Source: JADJGC01 sp964576925
GTDB taxonomy: Bacteria > Zixibacteria > MSB-5A5 > CAIYYT01
Assembly: GCA_964576925.1 (NCBI GenBank)
Contig: CAZNWJ010000002.1
Span: 429,198 to 493,197 of the forward strand
Length of the DNA: 64,000 bases
Direction of reading: 5' to 3'
Positions 43,824 through 52,056 of the stretch are shown here, in pieces. Both the position numbers and the translations under genes were made by a program. The notes under the pieces are model-generated. The model was given only the letters and a program-made list of their open reading frames with translations. It ran no database searches and was not told where the DNA came from. Each line of letters starts with the position of its first letter. Within the stretch, counting starts at the first letter, position 1.

Positions 43824-44417
43824 ATGACGCTTCCGGTACGTAAAGCCATTCTTCTGCTTTCGCTTCTGGCGCTGACCCTGCTGTTGATCACCTGCGCCCA
43901 AAGCGGTAGCAAACCACTCACCGAAGCCGAGCTGATCAAGCGCGGCGAATATCTCGTTTCCACCGGGTCGTGCAATGACTGCCATTCGCCCAAGAAATAC
44001 ACGGCGGCCGGACCAGTCCCGGACGAGTCGATTCTGCTTTCGGGTCATCCGGCGAATCTTTCGTGCCCGGAGTTCCCCGCCGGAGTGCCTGATCCCAACG
44101 GCTGGCTGGTCGTGTCGAACGCGCACTTCACGGCGTGGGGCGGCCCGTGGGGCGTTTCATTCGCGGCTAACCTTACCCCGGATGAGAAGACCGGAATCGG
44201 CACGTGGACGGAGCAAGATTTTATCAAGGCGCTGCGCAGCGGCAAGCACATGGGAACCGGCCGTGAAATCCTGCCGCCGATGCCGTGGCAAATGATCGGC
44301 AAGATGACCGACGACGATTTGCGGGCAGTGTATGCATACCTGAAATCATTGCCAGCGGTGCCAAACTTGGTTCCCGGTCCGATTCCGCCGCAGCCGGCAC
44401 AAGCGGCGCAGAACTAG
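43824..44417 (+). CDS. Cytochrome c lipoprotein, paralogue 1
   Basis: The 197-residue protein has a lipoprotein signal (LLLITCAQSG, Cys24) and a single class I-like haem motif, CNDCHSPK (about residues 50-57). The likely distal Met lies in LPPMPWQMIG near the C-terminus, before DDDLRAVYAYLKSLPAVPN. It should be membrane-anchored at the periplasmic or outer face and carry electrons. A GGAG site is 8 nt upstream. It is a tandem duplicate of the next gene and has its own promoter. Confidence 0.9.
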   Translation: MTLPVRKAILLLSLLALTLLLITCAQSGSKPLTEAELIKRGEYLVSTGSCNDCHSPKKYTAAGPVPDESILLSGHPANLSCPEFPAGVPDPNGWLVVSNAHFTAWGGPWGVSFAANLTPDEKTGIGTWTEQDFIKALRSGKHMGTGREILPPMPWQMIGKMTDDDLRAVYAYLKSLPAVPNLVPGPIPPQPAQAAQN

Positions 44418-44533
44418 GCCGGGGAGTTGTTGGCTGTGTCGCCACACCCACCGGCTCAAGTGGCCAGGTGGGTGTGCGTCGAAGCGAATCGCTACGCAAA
44501 CGACCTTAGTTGTCAAATTTAGATTAAATGGCT

Positions 44534-44574
44534 CCATATTTTTCTTGACTCGGGTCGCTTATCGACGATCTATG
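44534..44574 (+). promoter_or_regulatory. Promoter of cytochrome c lipoprotein gene 2
   Basis: CCATATTTTTCTTGACT (44534-44550) matches the block before paralogue 1; the -10 is less clear (TCTATG at 44569-44574). Confidence 0.5.
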
Positions 44575-44600
44575 CAGTGAACCCAATCAAGGAGCCTGAT

Positions 44601-45200
44601 ATGCAGCCTTCCACTGCCAAAATCGCTATCGTTCTTTCGCTGCTCGGTGCTGCATTGTTGTTGATCACTTGCGCCCAGAGCGGCAGCGGCGACAAACCGC
44701 TCACCAAGGAGCAACTCGTTAAGCGCGGCGAGTATCTCGTCAACCTGGGCGGATGCAACGATTGCCACTCCCCCAAGCGTTTTGGACCCAAGGGTCCCGA
44801 GCCCGATCCGTCGATTCTCCTTTCCGGCCATCCGGCGAACGCGCCGGTGCCGGAGATGATTCCGGGACTGCCCAATCCCCAGGGTTGGATGGGCGCCTGT
44901 AACGCGCATATGACCGCCTGGCTCGGTCCGTGGGGTGTTTCGTTTGCCAGCAACCTCACGCCCGATCCGCAGACGGGTATGGGCGAATGGGACGAGGAGA
45001 GTTTTATCGCGACGATGCGCACCGGCCAGCATCTCGGCATGGGCCGCGATATCCTTCCCCCAATGCCGTGGCAAACCATCGGCAAGGCCACGGACGAAGA
45101 TCTCAAGGCGATCTTCGCCTACCTGCAGTCGCTTCCGGCGGTGCCGAATCTTGTCCCGGGACCGATTCCGCCGGCGCAAGCAGACACCAGCGCCAGCTAA
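44601..45200 (+). CDS. Cytochrome c lipoprotein, paralogue 2
   Basis: The 199-residue protein is colinear with paralogue 1 over its full length: lipobox LLLITCAQSG, CNDCHSPKRF, SILLSGHPAN, LPPMPWQTIG and AYLQSLPAVPNLVPGPIPP. ATG 44601 has AAGGAG 7 nt upstream; an in-frame GTG at 44577 has none. The two copies differ mainly between the haem site and the Met loop, suggesting different partners or redox potential. A 12-bp perfect hairpin ends the unit. Confidence 0.9.
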   Translation: MQPSTAKIAIVLSLLGAALLLITCAQSGSGDKPLTKEQLVKRGEYLVNLGGCNDCHSPKRFGPKGPEPDPSILLSGHPANAPVPEMIPGLPNPQGWMGACNAHMTAWLGPWGVSFASNLTPDPQTGMGEWDEESFIATMRTGQHLGMGRDILPPMPWQTIGKATDEDLKAIFAYLQSLPAVPNLVPGPIPPAQADTSAS

Positions 45201-45234
45201 GATTCATTCGCTCTGTAGGGACAACAGGCGAACC

Positions 45235-45263
45235 AATGGCAGGAGCTTCTTGCTCCTGCCATT
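45235..45263. terminator. Bidirectional hairpin terminator between cytochrome 2 and the DUF486 gene
   Basis: A perfect 12-bp stem AATGGCAGGAGC / GCTCCTGCCATT with loop TTCTT lies between convergent genes; the T-run is weak. Confidence 0.6.
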
Positions 45264-45281
45264 CTCGTTGGTGCCGGGCCG

Positions 45282-45635
45282 TTATTGACTGACGATCGTC
45301 CCGCGAAACATGAAGTACGCGGCTCCGACGAGGCAGAGCCCCGCGAGAAGGAAGTCCAGCTTGAGATCTTCCTTCATGTAAAAGAAGCTGAAGAGCGCGA
45401 AGACGCACATCGTGATGATTTCCTGCATCACCTTCAATTGCCCGAGGTTGAAGTGCTGGAAACCTATGCGATTGGCGGGCACCTGCAGGCAGTATTCAAA
45501 GAACGCGATCCCCCAGCTAATCAGGATTACGAATACCAGCGGTTTGGCCTTGAAATCCTTGAGATGACCGTACCAGGCGTAGGTCATAAACACGTTTGAA
45601 GCGATTAGCAGCGCTACGGTTGAGAGTCGTCCCAT
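45282..45635 (-). CDS. DUF486 (DMT-like) small membrane protein
   Basis: The 117-residue protein has four membrane segments (about residues 5-20, 32-50, 70-87, 95-111) and the DUF486 pattern FMTYAWYGHLK, SWGIAFFEYCLQVPANRIG and LKVMQEIITMCVFALFS. The family belongs to the drug/metabolite transporter group; substrate unknown. It is a monocistronic gene convergent with the cytochromes. Confidence 0.9.
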   Translation of the reverse strand: MGRLSTVALLIASNVFMTYAWYGHLKDFKAKPLVFVILISWGIAFFEYCLQVPANRIGFQHFNLGQLKVMQEIITMCVFALFSFFYMKEDLKLDFLLAGLCLVGAAYFMFRGTIVSQ

Positions 45636-45821
45636 CGTTCTTCCTCTATTCAGAAACTCGTATTCTCATCATCACTAAGGCGTTGAACCCCTCGTAATCA
45701 GCGCAAATTGGGCGGCGGCGGCAACGGCATTTTCCGCCTGTATGGTTTCTCAATGAAACGCGATGAATCTCAATCTGGGTGCTTAAAATTCTGTGGGGAA
45801 AAGCCGATATAGTTGGTGTAC

Positions 45822-46514
45822 ATGTCAACAGAGATCACTACCATCGGTGCCGCGCGCGCCATGCGCCGCAAGCGGCAATCCCATATCAAGGAATATGTTG
45901 AAGCGATCCTGATTGCGGTTGTAATCGCCGTCATCCTGCGGATGTTCGTGGTCCAGGCGTACCGAGTGTCCTCCGGTTCGATGGAGTATACACTTCTGGA
46001 AGGCGATTTTCTCTTTGTCAACAAGTTCGCCTATCGCTTCGCCGAGCCAGAGGTCAATGACATCATCGTCTTTGAATTCCCGATGAATCCGACCAAGGAC
46101 TACATCAAGCGAATCGTCGCCGGACCGGGACAGATGGTTGAAGTCCGCGACAAGCAACTTCTGGTCGACGGGATTGCGATTCCCCTGATCGAGGGGATTC
46201 ATAACGCCGATCCTGACACGCTGCCCGACCTTTATTCGTCGCGCGACCAGTTTGGGCCGCTGCAAGTGCCGGCCGACCATTATTTCGTGCTGGGCGACAA
46301 TCGCGACGACAGCCAGGATTCGCGTTTCTGGGGATTCCTGGACAAACGACATATCAAGGGCAAGGCGCTCTTTATCTATTTCAGTTGGGCGCCGGATCCG
46401 AATGCGCCCGAGATCGAGTCGCCATATATTTTTGATTTCTTCTCATTGTTCTTCTACAACACCACGCATCTATTTGAGCGGGCGCGTTTTGACCGCCTGT
46501 TCACGGTGCTTTAG
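45822..46514 (+). CDS. lepB: Signal peptidase I
   Basis: LepB removes signal peptides from exported proteins, fitting the many secreted products here. The 230-residue product has one N-terminal membrane helix (AILIAVVIAVILRMFVV), the nucleophile in SSGSMEYTLL (Ser53), the general base Lys96 in DYIKRIVAGPG, and the box E motif VLGDNRDDSQDSRFWGF. The ATG at 45822 is preferred to the TTG three codons earlier. Confidence 0.96.
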   Translation: MSTEITTIGAARAMRRKRQSHIKEYVEAILIAVVIAVILRMFVVQAYRVSSGSMEYTLLEGDFLFVNKFAYRFAEPEVNDIIVFEFPMNPTKDYIKRIVAGPGQMVEVRDKQLLVDGIAIPLIEGIHNADPDTLPDLYSSRDQFGPLQVPADHYFVLGDNRDDSQDSRFWGFLDKRHIKGKALFIYFSWAPDPNAPEIESPYIFDFFSLFFYNTTHLFERARFDRLFTVL

Positions 46515-46543
46515 CGCCGGGTGCGGGATTTATCGCCAGCCTC

Positions 46544-46572
46544 TTGCGAATGCGCTCGTAAGCTTGTATAAT
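46544..46572 (+). promoter_or_regulatory. Promoter of the second CorC/TlyC gene
   Basis: TTGCGA (46544-46549), a 17-bp spacer and a perfect TATAAT (46567-46572). The transcript would start near 46579, inside GCTCA-CA-TGAGC, about 70 nt before the ATG. Confidence 0.75.
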
Positions 46573-46647
46573 CCGCTCACATGAGCGACGTCCCCCTATC
46601 AAGCCTGAATCTTTGCCGCCGTCGCGGTAGAACGGAGGCAGCGTTCT

Positions 46648-47937
46648 ATGGGTGATGCGACCCTGGAACTGCTTGCGATCGGCGTGCTGATCCTGCTCAA
46701 CGGCTTTTTCGCCGGTTCGGAGATCTCGATTTTGGCCGTTCGCAAGAGCCAAATCCGCAACCTGATTTCGCAGGGCGACCGGACGGCCAAGAAGATCTCC
46801 GACCTGCTGGAGCAGCCGGAGAACTTTATCGCGACGATCCAGGTTGGCGTGACGGTCGCCGGCACGCTGGCTTCGGTACTCGGCGGCAGTTCGATTGTGC
46901 CGATGCTGCAGCCGATTTTTTTGCGCCTGGGGGCTTCGACCGAGACTGCCGAGAATCTCGCAGTGACCGCGGTGGTGGTCATCCTCTCCGCGCTGTTCCT
47001 GTTGATTGGCGAGTTGATTCCCAAGTACCTGGCAGTCAGTTTTCCGGAGAAACTGGCGCTCACGGTGGCGCCGACTGTATCAGTGTTCGCCAAGATTGCG
47101 TATTTGCCCTCGAAGCTGCTCAGCGGGACAGCGCGGATAATTCTAAGACCATTTGGCCTCGTTGATCGCAGCGTGGAGTCAGCGCATACAGAAGACGAGA
47201 TCAACCTGATCCTGAGCGAGGGGCACGACCGCGGGCATTTTGACCAGGCGGAGCGCGACCTGATTCGCGGCGTATTCGAGTTTGCCGACACCACGGTCCG
47301 CCAGGCGATGACGCCGCGCACCCGGATAGTCGGCATCGACCTCTCGCAGCAGCACGACCAGATCCTGCGGTTGATCAGCGAAGAGGGTTATTCGCGCTAC
47401 CCAGTTTTTGAAGATTCGCTCGATAATATCAAGGGTGTCGTCCACACCAAGGATGTGATCAATGTGCTGGTTCACTCCCAACTTGTGATCATGCAAGACC
47501 TGATCCGGCCGGTGGCGTTCGTGCCCGATTCCAAGTTGATTTCCGCGCAGATGCAGGATTTCCAGAGGACGCAGCAGCACATGGCGATTGTGCTGGATGA
47601 ATTTGGCGGCACGGCCGGGCTGATTACTTTAGAAGATATCGTTGAAGAGATCGTCGGCGAGATTCGTGATGAACACGATACCGAGCTGGAGCCGTTTATT
47701 CGGATAAACGAGGGGCTGTGCCAGGTACAGGCATCATATTCACTGGAAGATTTCAACCGGATGTTTGAAGTCGAGCTTGATGAAGAAGTAGCCGATACGG
47801 TGGGCGGCTTTGTTTTTGCGCACCACGGAAAGGTGCCGCGACAAGGAGAGCGCATTGTCATCGAGAAGCTGCAATTCGAGATCGTGCAGGTCAAGGGCCC
47901 GCGCATGGAGCGCATGCGCGTGAAGAAACTCGAATAA
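46648..47937 (+). CDS. CorC/TlyC family membrane protein (DUF21-CBS-CorC_HlyC), second copy
   Basis: The 429-residue protein has the same architecture as the product of 6732-8015: a DUF21 membrane domain (about 1-190, LIGELIPKYLAVSFPEK), a CBS pair (TVRQAMTPRTRIVGIDL, DEFGGTAGLITLEDIVEEIVGEI) and a C-terminal CorC_HlyC domain. It shows the longer, complete DUF21 domain typical of TlyC/YhdP-type proteins, with Mg2+/Co2+ transport or resistance as the usual suggestion. GGAGG lies 10 nt before the ATG, and a near-consensus promoter precedes it. Confidence 0.93.
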   Translation: MGDATLELLAIGVLILLNGFFAGSEISILAVRKSQIRNLISQGDRTAKKISDLLEQPENFIATIQVGVTVAGTLASVLGGSSIVPMLQPIFLRLGASTETAENLAVTAVVVILSALFLLIGELIPKYLAVSFPEKLALTVAPTVSVFAKIAYLPSKLLSGTARIILRPFGLVDRSVESAHTEDEINLILSEGHDRGHFDQAERDLIRGVFEFADTTVRQAMTPRTRIVGIDLSQQHDQILRLISEEGYSRYPVFEDSLDNIKGVVHTKDVINVLVHSQLVIMQDLIRPVAFVPDSKLISAQMQDFQRTQQHMAIVLDEFGGTAGLITLEDIVEEIVGEIRDEHDTELEPFIRINEGLCQVQASYSLEDFNRMFEVELDEEVADTVGGFVFAHHGKVPRQGERIVIEKLQFEIVQVKGPRMERMRVKKLE

Positions 47938-48090
47938 CGGATCGAGCCGGGTCGAGTTGCGGCACCGGTTCCGAAATCACTTCGATCACTCCTGCCATTT
48001 GGACGTCCTGTGAGGCCGGCAGCTTCGATGTCAGGGTCGGTATAAAGATCGTTTTCCGCGAATCATGTCCTTTTGCCTCTCGTGTTTGAT

Positions 48091-48297
48091 TCAGTTTGCG
48101 ATCATTGCTCTCTTTATGAGAGCCCAATCCGGATCGGGCACAGACAAGATGAGCAGCGACGGGTATTGACCCAGGATCAGGGCTCTCACAACCGGCTGCG
48201 AAGGCGATCCGGCCTCAAGCCTCAGTTCCACACTCACGGTTTCCCCATCTGAGATCGCGCTATCCCGGGACTTTGCCCGGCGAGTGATCTGACGTCT
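48091..48297 (-). pseudogene. Possible C-terminal remnant of an unknown gene
   Basis: The minus-strand frame is open for 68 codons without an ATG, between stops at 48298-48300 and 48091-48093. It reads like real protein (VSVELRLEAGSPSQP, then LILGQYPSLLILSVPDPDW and an ALIKRAMIAN end). No ribosome site is seen. It could be a decayed gene end or a very small gene starting at GTG. Confidence 0.3.
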
Positions 48298-49203
48298 TCA
48301 CACGCCGGGTGCGCGGCTCGCGGGGATGCGAGCGGCCGTTGGTCTACATCATGTCCTCTACTTATCCGTGGCGTTGGATTTATGGAGTGAATTACTACGA
48401 ATCGGGTGTCTGCGTATTGGGCGGCAAGGAGATACGGCCAAGCGAGGGCGTAGAATGGCGGAGGTCGCCAGGATGGTGAGGAAATCACATTTGTGTGTAC
48501 GCATTCGTTGTGGTAATCGAGAACGAAAGGACAGATTGCTTCGTCGCGGCAGAGATTAGCGGAATGTCTTGAGAGTCGGTTCGCTCCTGGCAATGCCAAC
48601 ATATCACAAGTCGACTCTGGGCGTCAGGTTACAATCCCGCCCTCGCTTACGCTCGGGCAGGATCAAGACCTCAAGCAACGGGGGAGTGGTTTGCGATTCG
48701 TTCAGTTGTGGCGATGTCATGATTGATGTACAAACACAACCCTTCTCGATTCGCCCGGTAGGATTGAGAGAAGAGCGAGAACCGGAGGCGAATCGAGCCA
48801 CCCCTCTCGAGAGGGGAATTGTCATAGTGAGGCGTGGTGGCAGTACTGGGTAGCGATTGGCAGTGACGGGATTGCTTCGTCGCGGCAGAGACTAGCGGAA
48901 CGCATCAAAAATTGGTTCGCTCCTCGCGATGACACCTCCGCGAGCGTTGTGATCATGCGACATCTTGGCCGAGTCGATGGACAAAAGACAAAGGCAGGCT
49001 TGTGCAAAAGGAGTGCGAGAGATTTACTGAATCCGAACTGAGGCTTGCCCTACGGCTGAATGGCAGACAGGAATGTCTGCCCTACCGGGAGGAGAGAGCG
49101 GCGGCAGACAGGAATGTCGACCGTACCGGGGAGCGGCAGACAGGAATGTCTACCGTACCGGGAAGCGGCAGACAGGAATGTCTGCCCTACCGGAGAATAG
49201 AAG

Positions 49204-49229
49204 AACGGCGGACGAGAACGTCCGCCGTT
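49204..49229 (-). terminator. Hairpin past the M16 gene, repeat-like
   Basis: A perfect 11-bp stem AACGGCGGACG / CGTCCGCCGTT with a 4-nt loop lies 31 bp past the M16 stop and is followed on the minus strand by CTTCTATTC. It may be the terminator. Confidence 0.55.
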
Positions 49230-49259
49230 GTGATTGCGTCTGCTAGTCTTGAAGTGTTT

Positions 49260-50639
49260 CTACAGGTCTGACAATTCCAATTCGTTGACCGGCCCGAAGA
49301 CTCTGAGTTTGTCGCGCAGGACTTCGGCATTACCGACCACGACGATCAGGAGATTATCGGGATCGATGTACTTTTGTGCCGCGCCGCGGACTTGTTGCGG
49401 CGTCACCGCGCCGAGGTAGTCGGTATACCTGGACAGGTAATCTTTCTCCAGGTCATAAAGTTCGACTATCGACAACTGATTGGCGACTTGTTCAGGAGTT
49501 TCGAACTGCCGCGGGAAGTAACCGGCATAGAACGATTTGGCCTCGCTCAATTCCTGGGCGGTGACATCGGTCTCGCGAATTTTTCGCAGGTGTTCGATTG
49601 TGGCACTAATGGCCTGAGCACAGGAGTCGGCGCGCGTGGCTACTGAAACCGTAAATTCGCCCGGGTATTTGTCAAAGTCGAACTGCGAAGAGATTCCATA
49701 GGTGAGACCGCGCTTGTCGCGGACGTCGTCCATCAAGCGCGAACGGAACCCGCCGCCGCCGAGGATGTAGTTCATCAGGCGCACGGCATAGATATCGGGA
49801 TTGTGCCGATCGATGCCGAGATGACCAACCTTGATATTGGCATTGGTAGCGTCCGGCTTATTGACAAGAATGACCTTGGTTCCCTTGACCTGATTGGCCG
49901 GCGCAAAATCAGTCGCCGGCAGCGGCGCCTTCGCCCAACCGCCAAGCTTGGCCGTGATTTTCGGCAGGACATCCTCCGCCTTGATCGCCCCGGCAACAAA
50001 CAGCACGGCGTTGTTCGGGATGTACTGCTGTTTCCAGAAGGCCACGACATCGTCGCGGGTGATTTCGCTGACCGATTCGACCGTACCGGAACCCGGCTGG
50101 GCATAGGGATGCTCGCCGAAGAGGTACATGCCGTACTGAATGTCTGCGATGGTACCGGCGTCGTCCTTTTGCATCATCAAGCCGGCGATGGCCTGCTTGC
50201 GGTCGCGTTCAAGCTCGGCCTCCGGGAAAGTCGGATTGAGAACGATGTCGGCGAGAAGTTCGAGGCCGACATCAAAGTGCTTGGTGAGAACTTCGCAGGT
50301 GACGTTGGTGGCGTCGCGTCCGGCTCCAGCGCCAAGATTTCCGCCGACGAAGTCGATCTCCTGCGAGAGTTTGGTGGCATCGCGAGTTGCAGTGCCTTTG
50401 CGCAGCAGCCCGGCGGTCATATTGGCAAGACCAGCCTTGCCACGAGGATCCATCGCGGTTCCTGACTTGATCAGCAGCCGCATGGAAACGACCGGCTGTT
50501 CGTCGTTCTGCACGACGATGATTTTCAGCCCGTTATCAAGGGTCTTATCCGCCATCGGCGGCATCGAGATCGCGGCGACCAGGCAGGTTGATGCCGCCAG
50601 AATGATCATCCCGATCAGGGCGAGTGAGTATTTACGCAT
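49260..50639 (-). CDS. M16 family peptidase-like protein, non-catalytic subunit
   Basis: The 459-residue exported protein (signal MRKYSLALIGMIILAAS) has both M16 half-domains. Where active M16 enzymes have HxxEH it reads GLANMTAGLL, so the zinc site is lost. The C-terminal half keeps the substrate-side RGLTYGIS motif. Such inactive partners pair with an active subunit to form a closed chamber. Consistent with this, the active M16 gene lies immediately upstream, 15 bp away. ATG 50639 is preferred, because GGGAGG is 10 nt upstream and abuts the earlier ATG at 50648. Confidence 0.92.
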   Translation of the reverse strand: MRKYSLALIGMIILAASTCLVAAISMPPMADKTLDNGLKIIVVQNDEQPVVSMRLLIKSGTAMDPRGKAGLANMTAGLLRKGTATRDATKLSQEIDFVGGNLGAGAGRDATNVTCEVLTKHFDVGLELLADIVLNPTFPEAELERDRKQAIAGLMMQKDDAGTIADIQYGMYLFGEHPYAQPGSGTVESVSEITRDDVVAFWKQQYIPNNAVLFVAGAIKAEDVLPKITAKLGGWAKAPLPATDFAPANQVKGTKVILVNKPDATNANIKVGHLGIDRHNPDIYAVRLMNYILGGGGFRSRLMDDVRDKRGLTYGISSQFDFDKYPGEFTVSVATRADSCAQAISATIEHLRKIRETDVTAQELSEAKSFYAGYFPRQFETPEQVANQLSIVELYDLEKDYLSRYTDYLGAVTPQQVRGAAQKYIDPDNLLIVVVGNAEVLRDKLRVFGPVNELELSDL

Positions 50640-50654
50640 GAAAACCATACCTCC

Positions 50655-51992
50655 CTATAGTCCCATCATTCCGGCGCCCGCCTGTTGCTCCTGGATCACG
50701 GTAACAACGGTGCGGCCACGATCACTAAGATACTCTTTGGCGACGCGCATGATGTCTTCGGCCGTGACGGCGTTGTATTTTTCGGACTCGGCAAACATAG
50801 TCTTGTAGTCGCCAAGAACGGTTTGGTAGTAACCCAGTTGGTTCGCCTTGGCGTCGTTCGACTGGTTACCCATATAGAAGCGCGCCTCGATCTGATTCTT
50901 GGCCTTCTGCAATTCCTCCGGGCTGACCGGTTCGTTCTTGAGTTTTTCGATTTCTTCGTAGAGCGCTTTTTCGCCGTCAGCCGTCGTCTTGCCCGGCTGC
51001 ATAAATCCATAAGCGAAGAAGACACCGGCCTGCTCGAGGGCCTGGTACTGGCCTCCGGCGGCAAGGGCCATCTGGTCCTTGTAAACAAGGCGCTGGTAGG
51101 CGCGCGAGGATTCGCCGCCAGAGAGAATCGCCGATAAGACATCGAGCGTGTAGCTGTCGGGGTGTCCGGCAGCGGGCGCCTGGTAGCCGGCGATAAAAAT
51201 CGGCAGTTGCGAAGTCTTGTGGTAGTTGACCCGGCGCTCGCCGCGCTGCGGCGGTTCGTTGTAAATCGGGCGCGGGATATTCGTGTTGGCCGGAATCTTG
51301 CCGAAGTACTTATCGATCAGTTTCACGGCGGTCGGCGTATCGAAATCGCCGACCAGCACGACCGTCGCGTTGGCCGGATTGTAATAGGTGCCGTAATAGT
51401 CGAGGCAATTTTGCAGCGTGATGTTCTCGATATCCTTGCGCCAGCCGATGGTCATCCAGCTGTAGGGGTGCGCGAGGAAGATGTTGGCCATAAGCTGCTC
51501 GAGAACATCGCCGAAGGGCGAATTGTCGACGCGTTCGTTGCGTTCCTCGAGGACGACCTGGCGCTCGGAGGCAAGTTGCTTATCGGTGATCGTCAGGTAC
51601 TGCATGCGATCGGCTTCCAGACGCGCCACCAGTTCAAGCTGGTCCTTGCCGATTTCCTGGTGATAGACAGTCATGTCGGTGGTGGTGTAGGCGTTGATGA
51701 TTCCGCCGTTCATTTGCACCAAACGATCGTGTTCCTTGTCGGCGAAGTTCTTGCTGCCTTTGAACATCATGTGTTCGAAGAGATGCGAGATGCCGGTAAT
51801 GCCCGGACGTTCGTTTTTTGAGCCGACGTGATACCAGACATGGAAGCTGATCGACGGGGTTGATTTGTCTTCAAGCGTCAGGATTGTCAGCCCGTTTTTC
51901 AGCATGTGTTTTTGCACCGGCCATTCCTGCATCGCCGCGAGTGACCCGGCAAGCAGGAAAACTGCGATCGCTGCAAGCAAAACTCTCTTCAT
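50655..51992 (-). CDS. M16 family zinc peptidase, catalytic subunit
   Basis: The 445-residue protein has a signal peptide (about 1-21) and an intact inverted zinc motif, HLFEH at residues 70-74 (in GITGISHLFEHMMFKGS). The distal Glu ligand lies in the ERQVVLEERNER region near residue 150. It should degrade peptides in the periplasm with its inactive partner downstream. A GGAGG site is 5 nt upstream of ATG. It follows sppA on the same strand by 64 bp. Confidence 0.94.
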   Translation of the reverse strand: MKRVLLAAIAVFLLAGSLAAMQEWPVQKHMLKNGLTILTLEDKSTPSISFHVWYHVGSKNERPGITGISHLFEHMMFKGSKNFADKEHDRLVQMNGGIINAYTTTDMTVYHQEIGKDQLELVARLEADRMQYLTITDKQLASERQVVLEERNERVDNSPFGDVLEQLMANIFLAHPYSWMTIGWRKDIENITLQNCLDYYGTYYNPANATVVLVGDFDTPTAVKLIDKYFGKIPANTNIPRPIYNEPPQRGERRVNYHKTSQLPIFIAGYQAPAAGHPDSYTLDVLSAILSGGESSRAYQRLVYKDQMALAAGGQYQALEQAGVFFAYGFMQPGKTTADGEKALYEEIEKLKNEPVSPEELQKAKNQIEARFYMGNQSNDAKANQLGYYQTVLGDYKTMFAESEKYNAVTAEDIMRVAKEYLSDRGRTVVTVIQEQQAGAGMMGL

Positions 51993-52056
51993 GGTTCCTC
52001 CAAGAATTGGAAATTCTCCCAGTCTATTCTCTTCAAAACGGCTTCAGCGGCTTGCG

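Larger units (their letters stand above)
47938..49259. repeat. Long non-coding region with a gene remnant and repeats
   Basis: This 1.3-kb stretch has no complete gene. It contains a possible gene remnant (48091-48297 minus), two copies of the roughly 65-bp element on the minus strand (48533-48598 and 48868-48934), and four minus-strand copies of the GTAG-headed hairpin repeat in a row (49062-49086, 49103-49127, 49135-49159, 49167-49191). The remainder (about 48300-48530 and 48600-48860) shows nothing recognisable. Confidence 0.75.

Noticed and set aside
47938..48330. Small minus-strand gene 47891-48127
   Set aside because: It overlaps the end of the CorC/TlyC gene, lacks a ribosome site and has no recognisable content.
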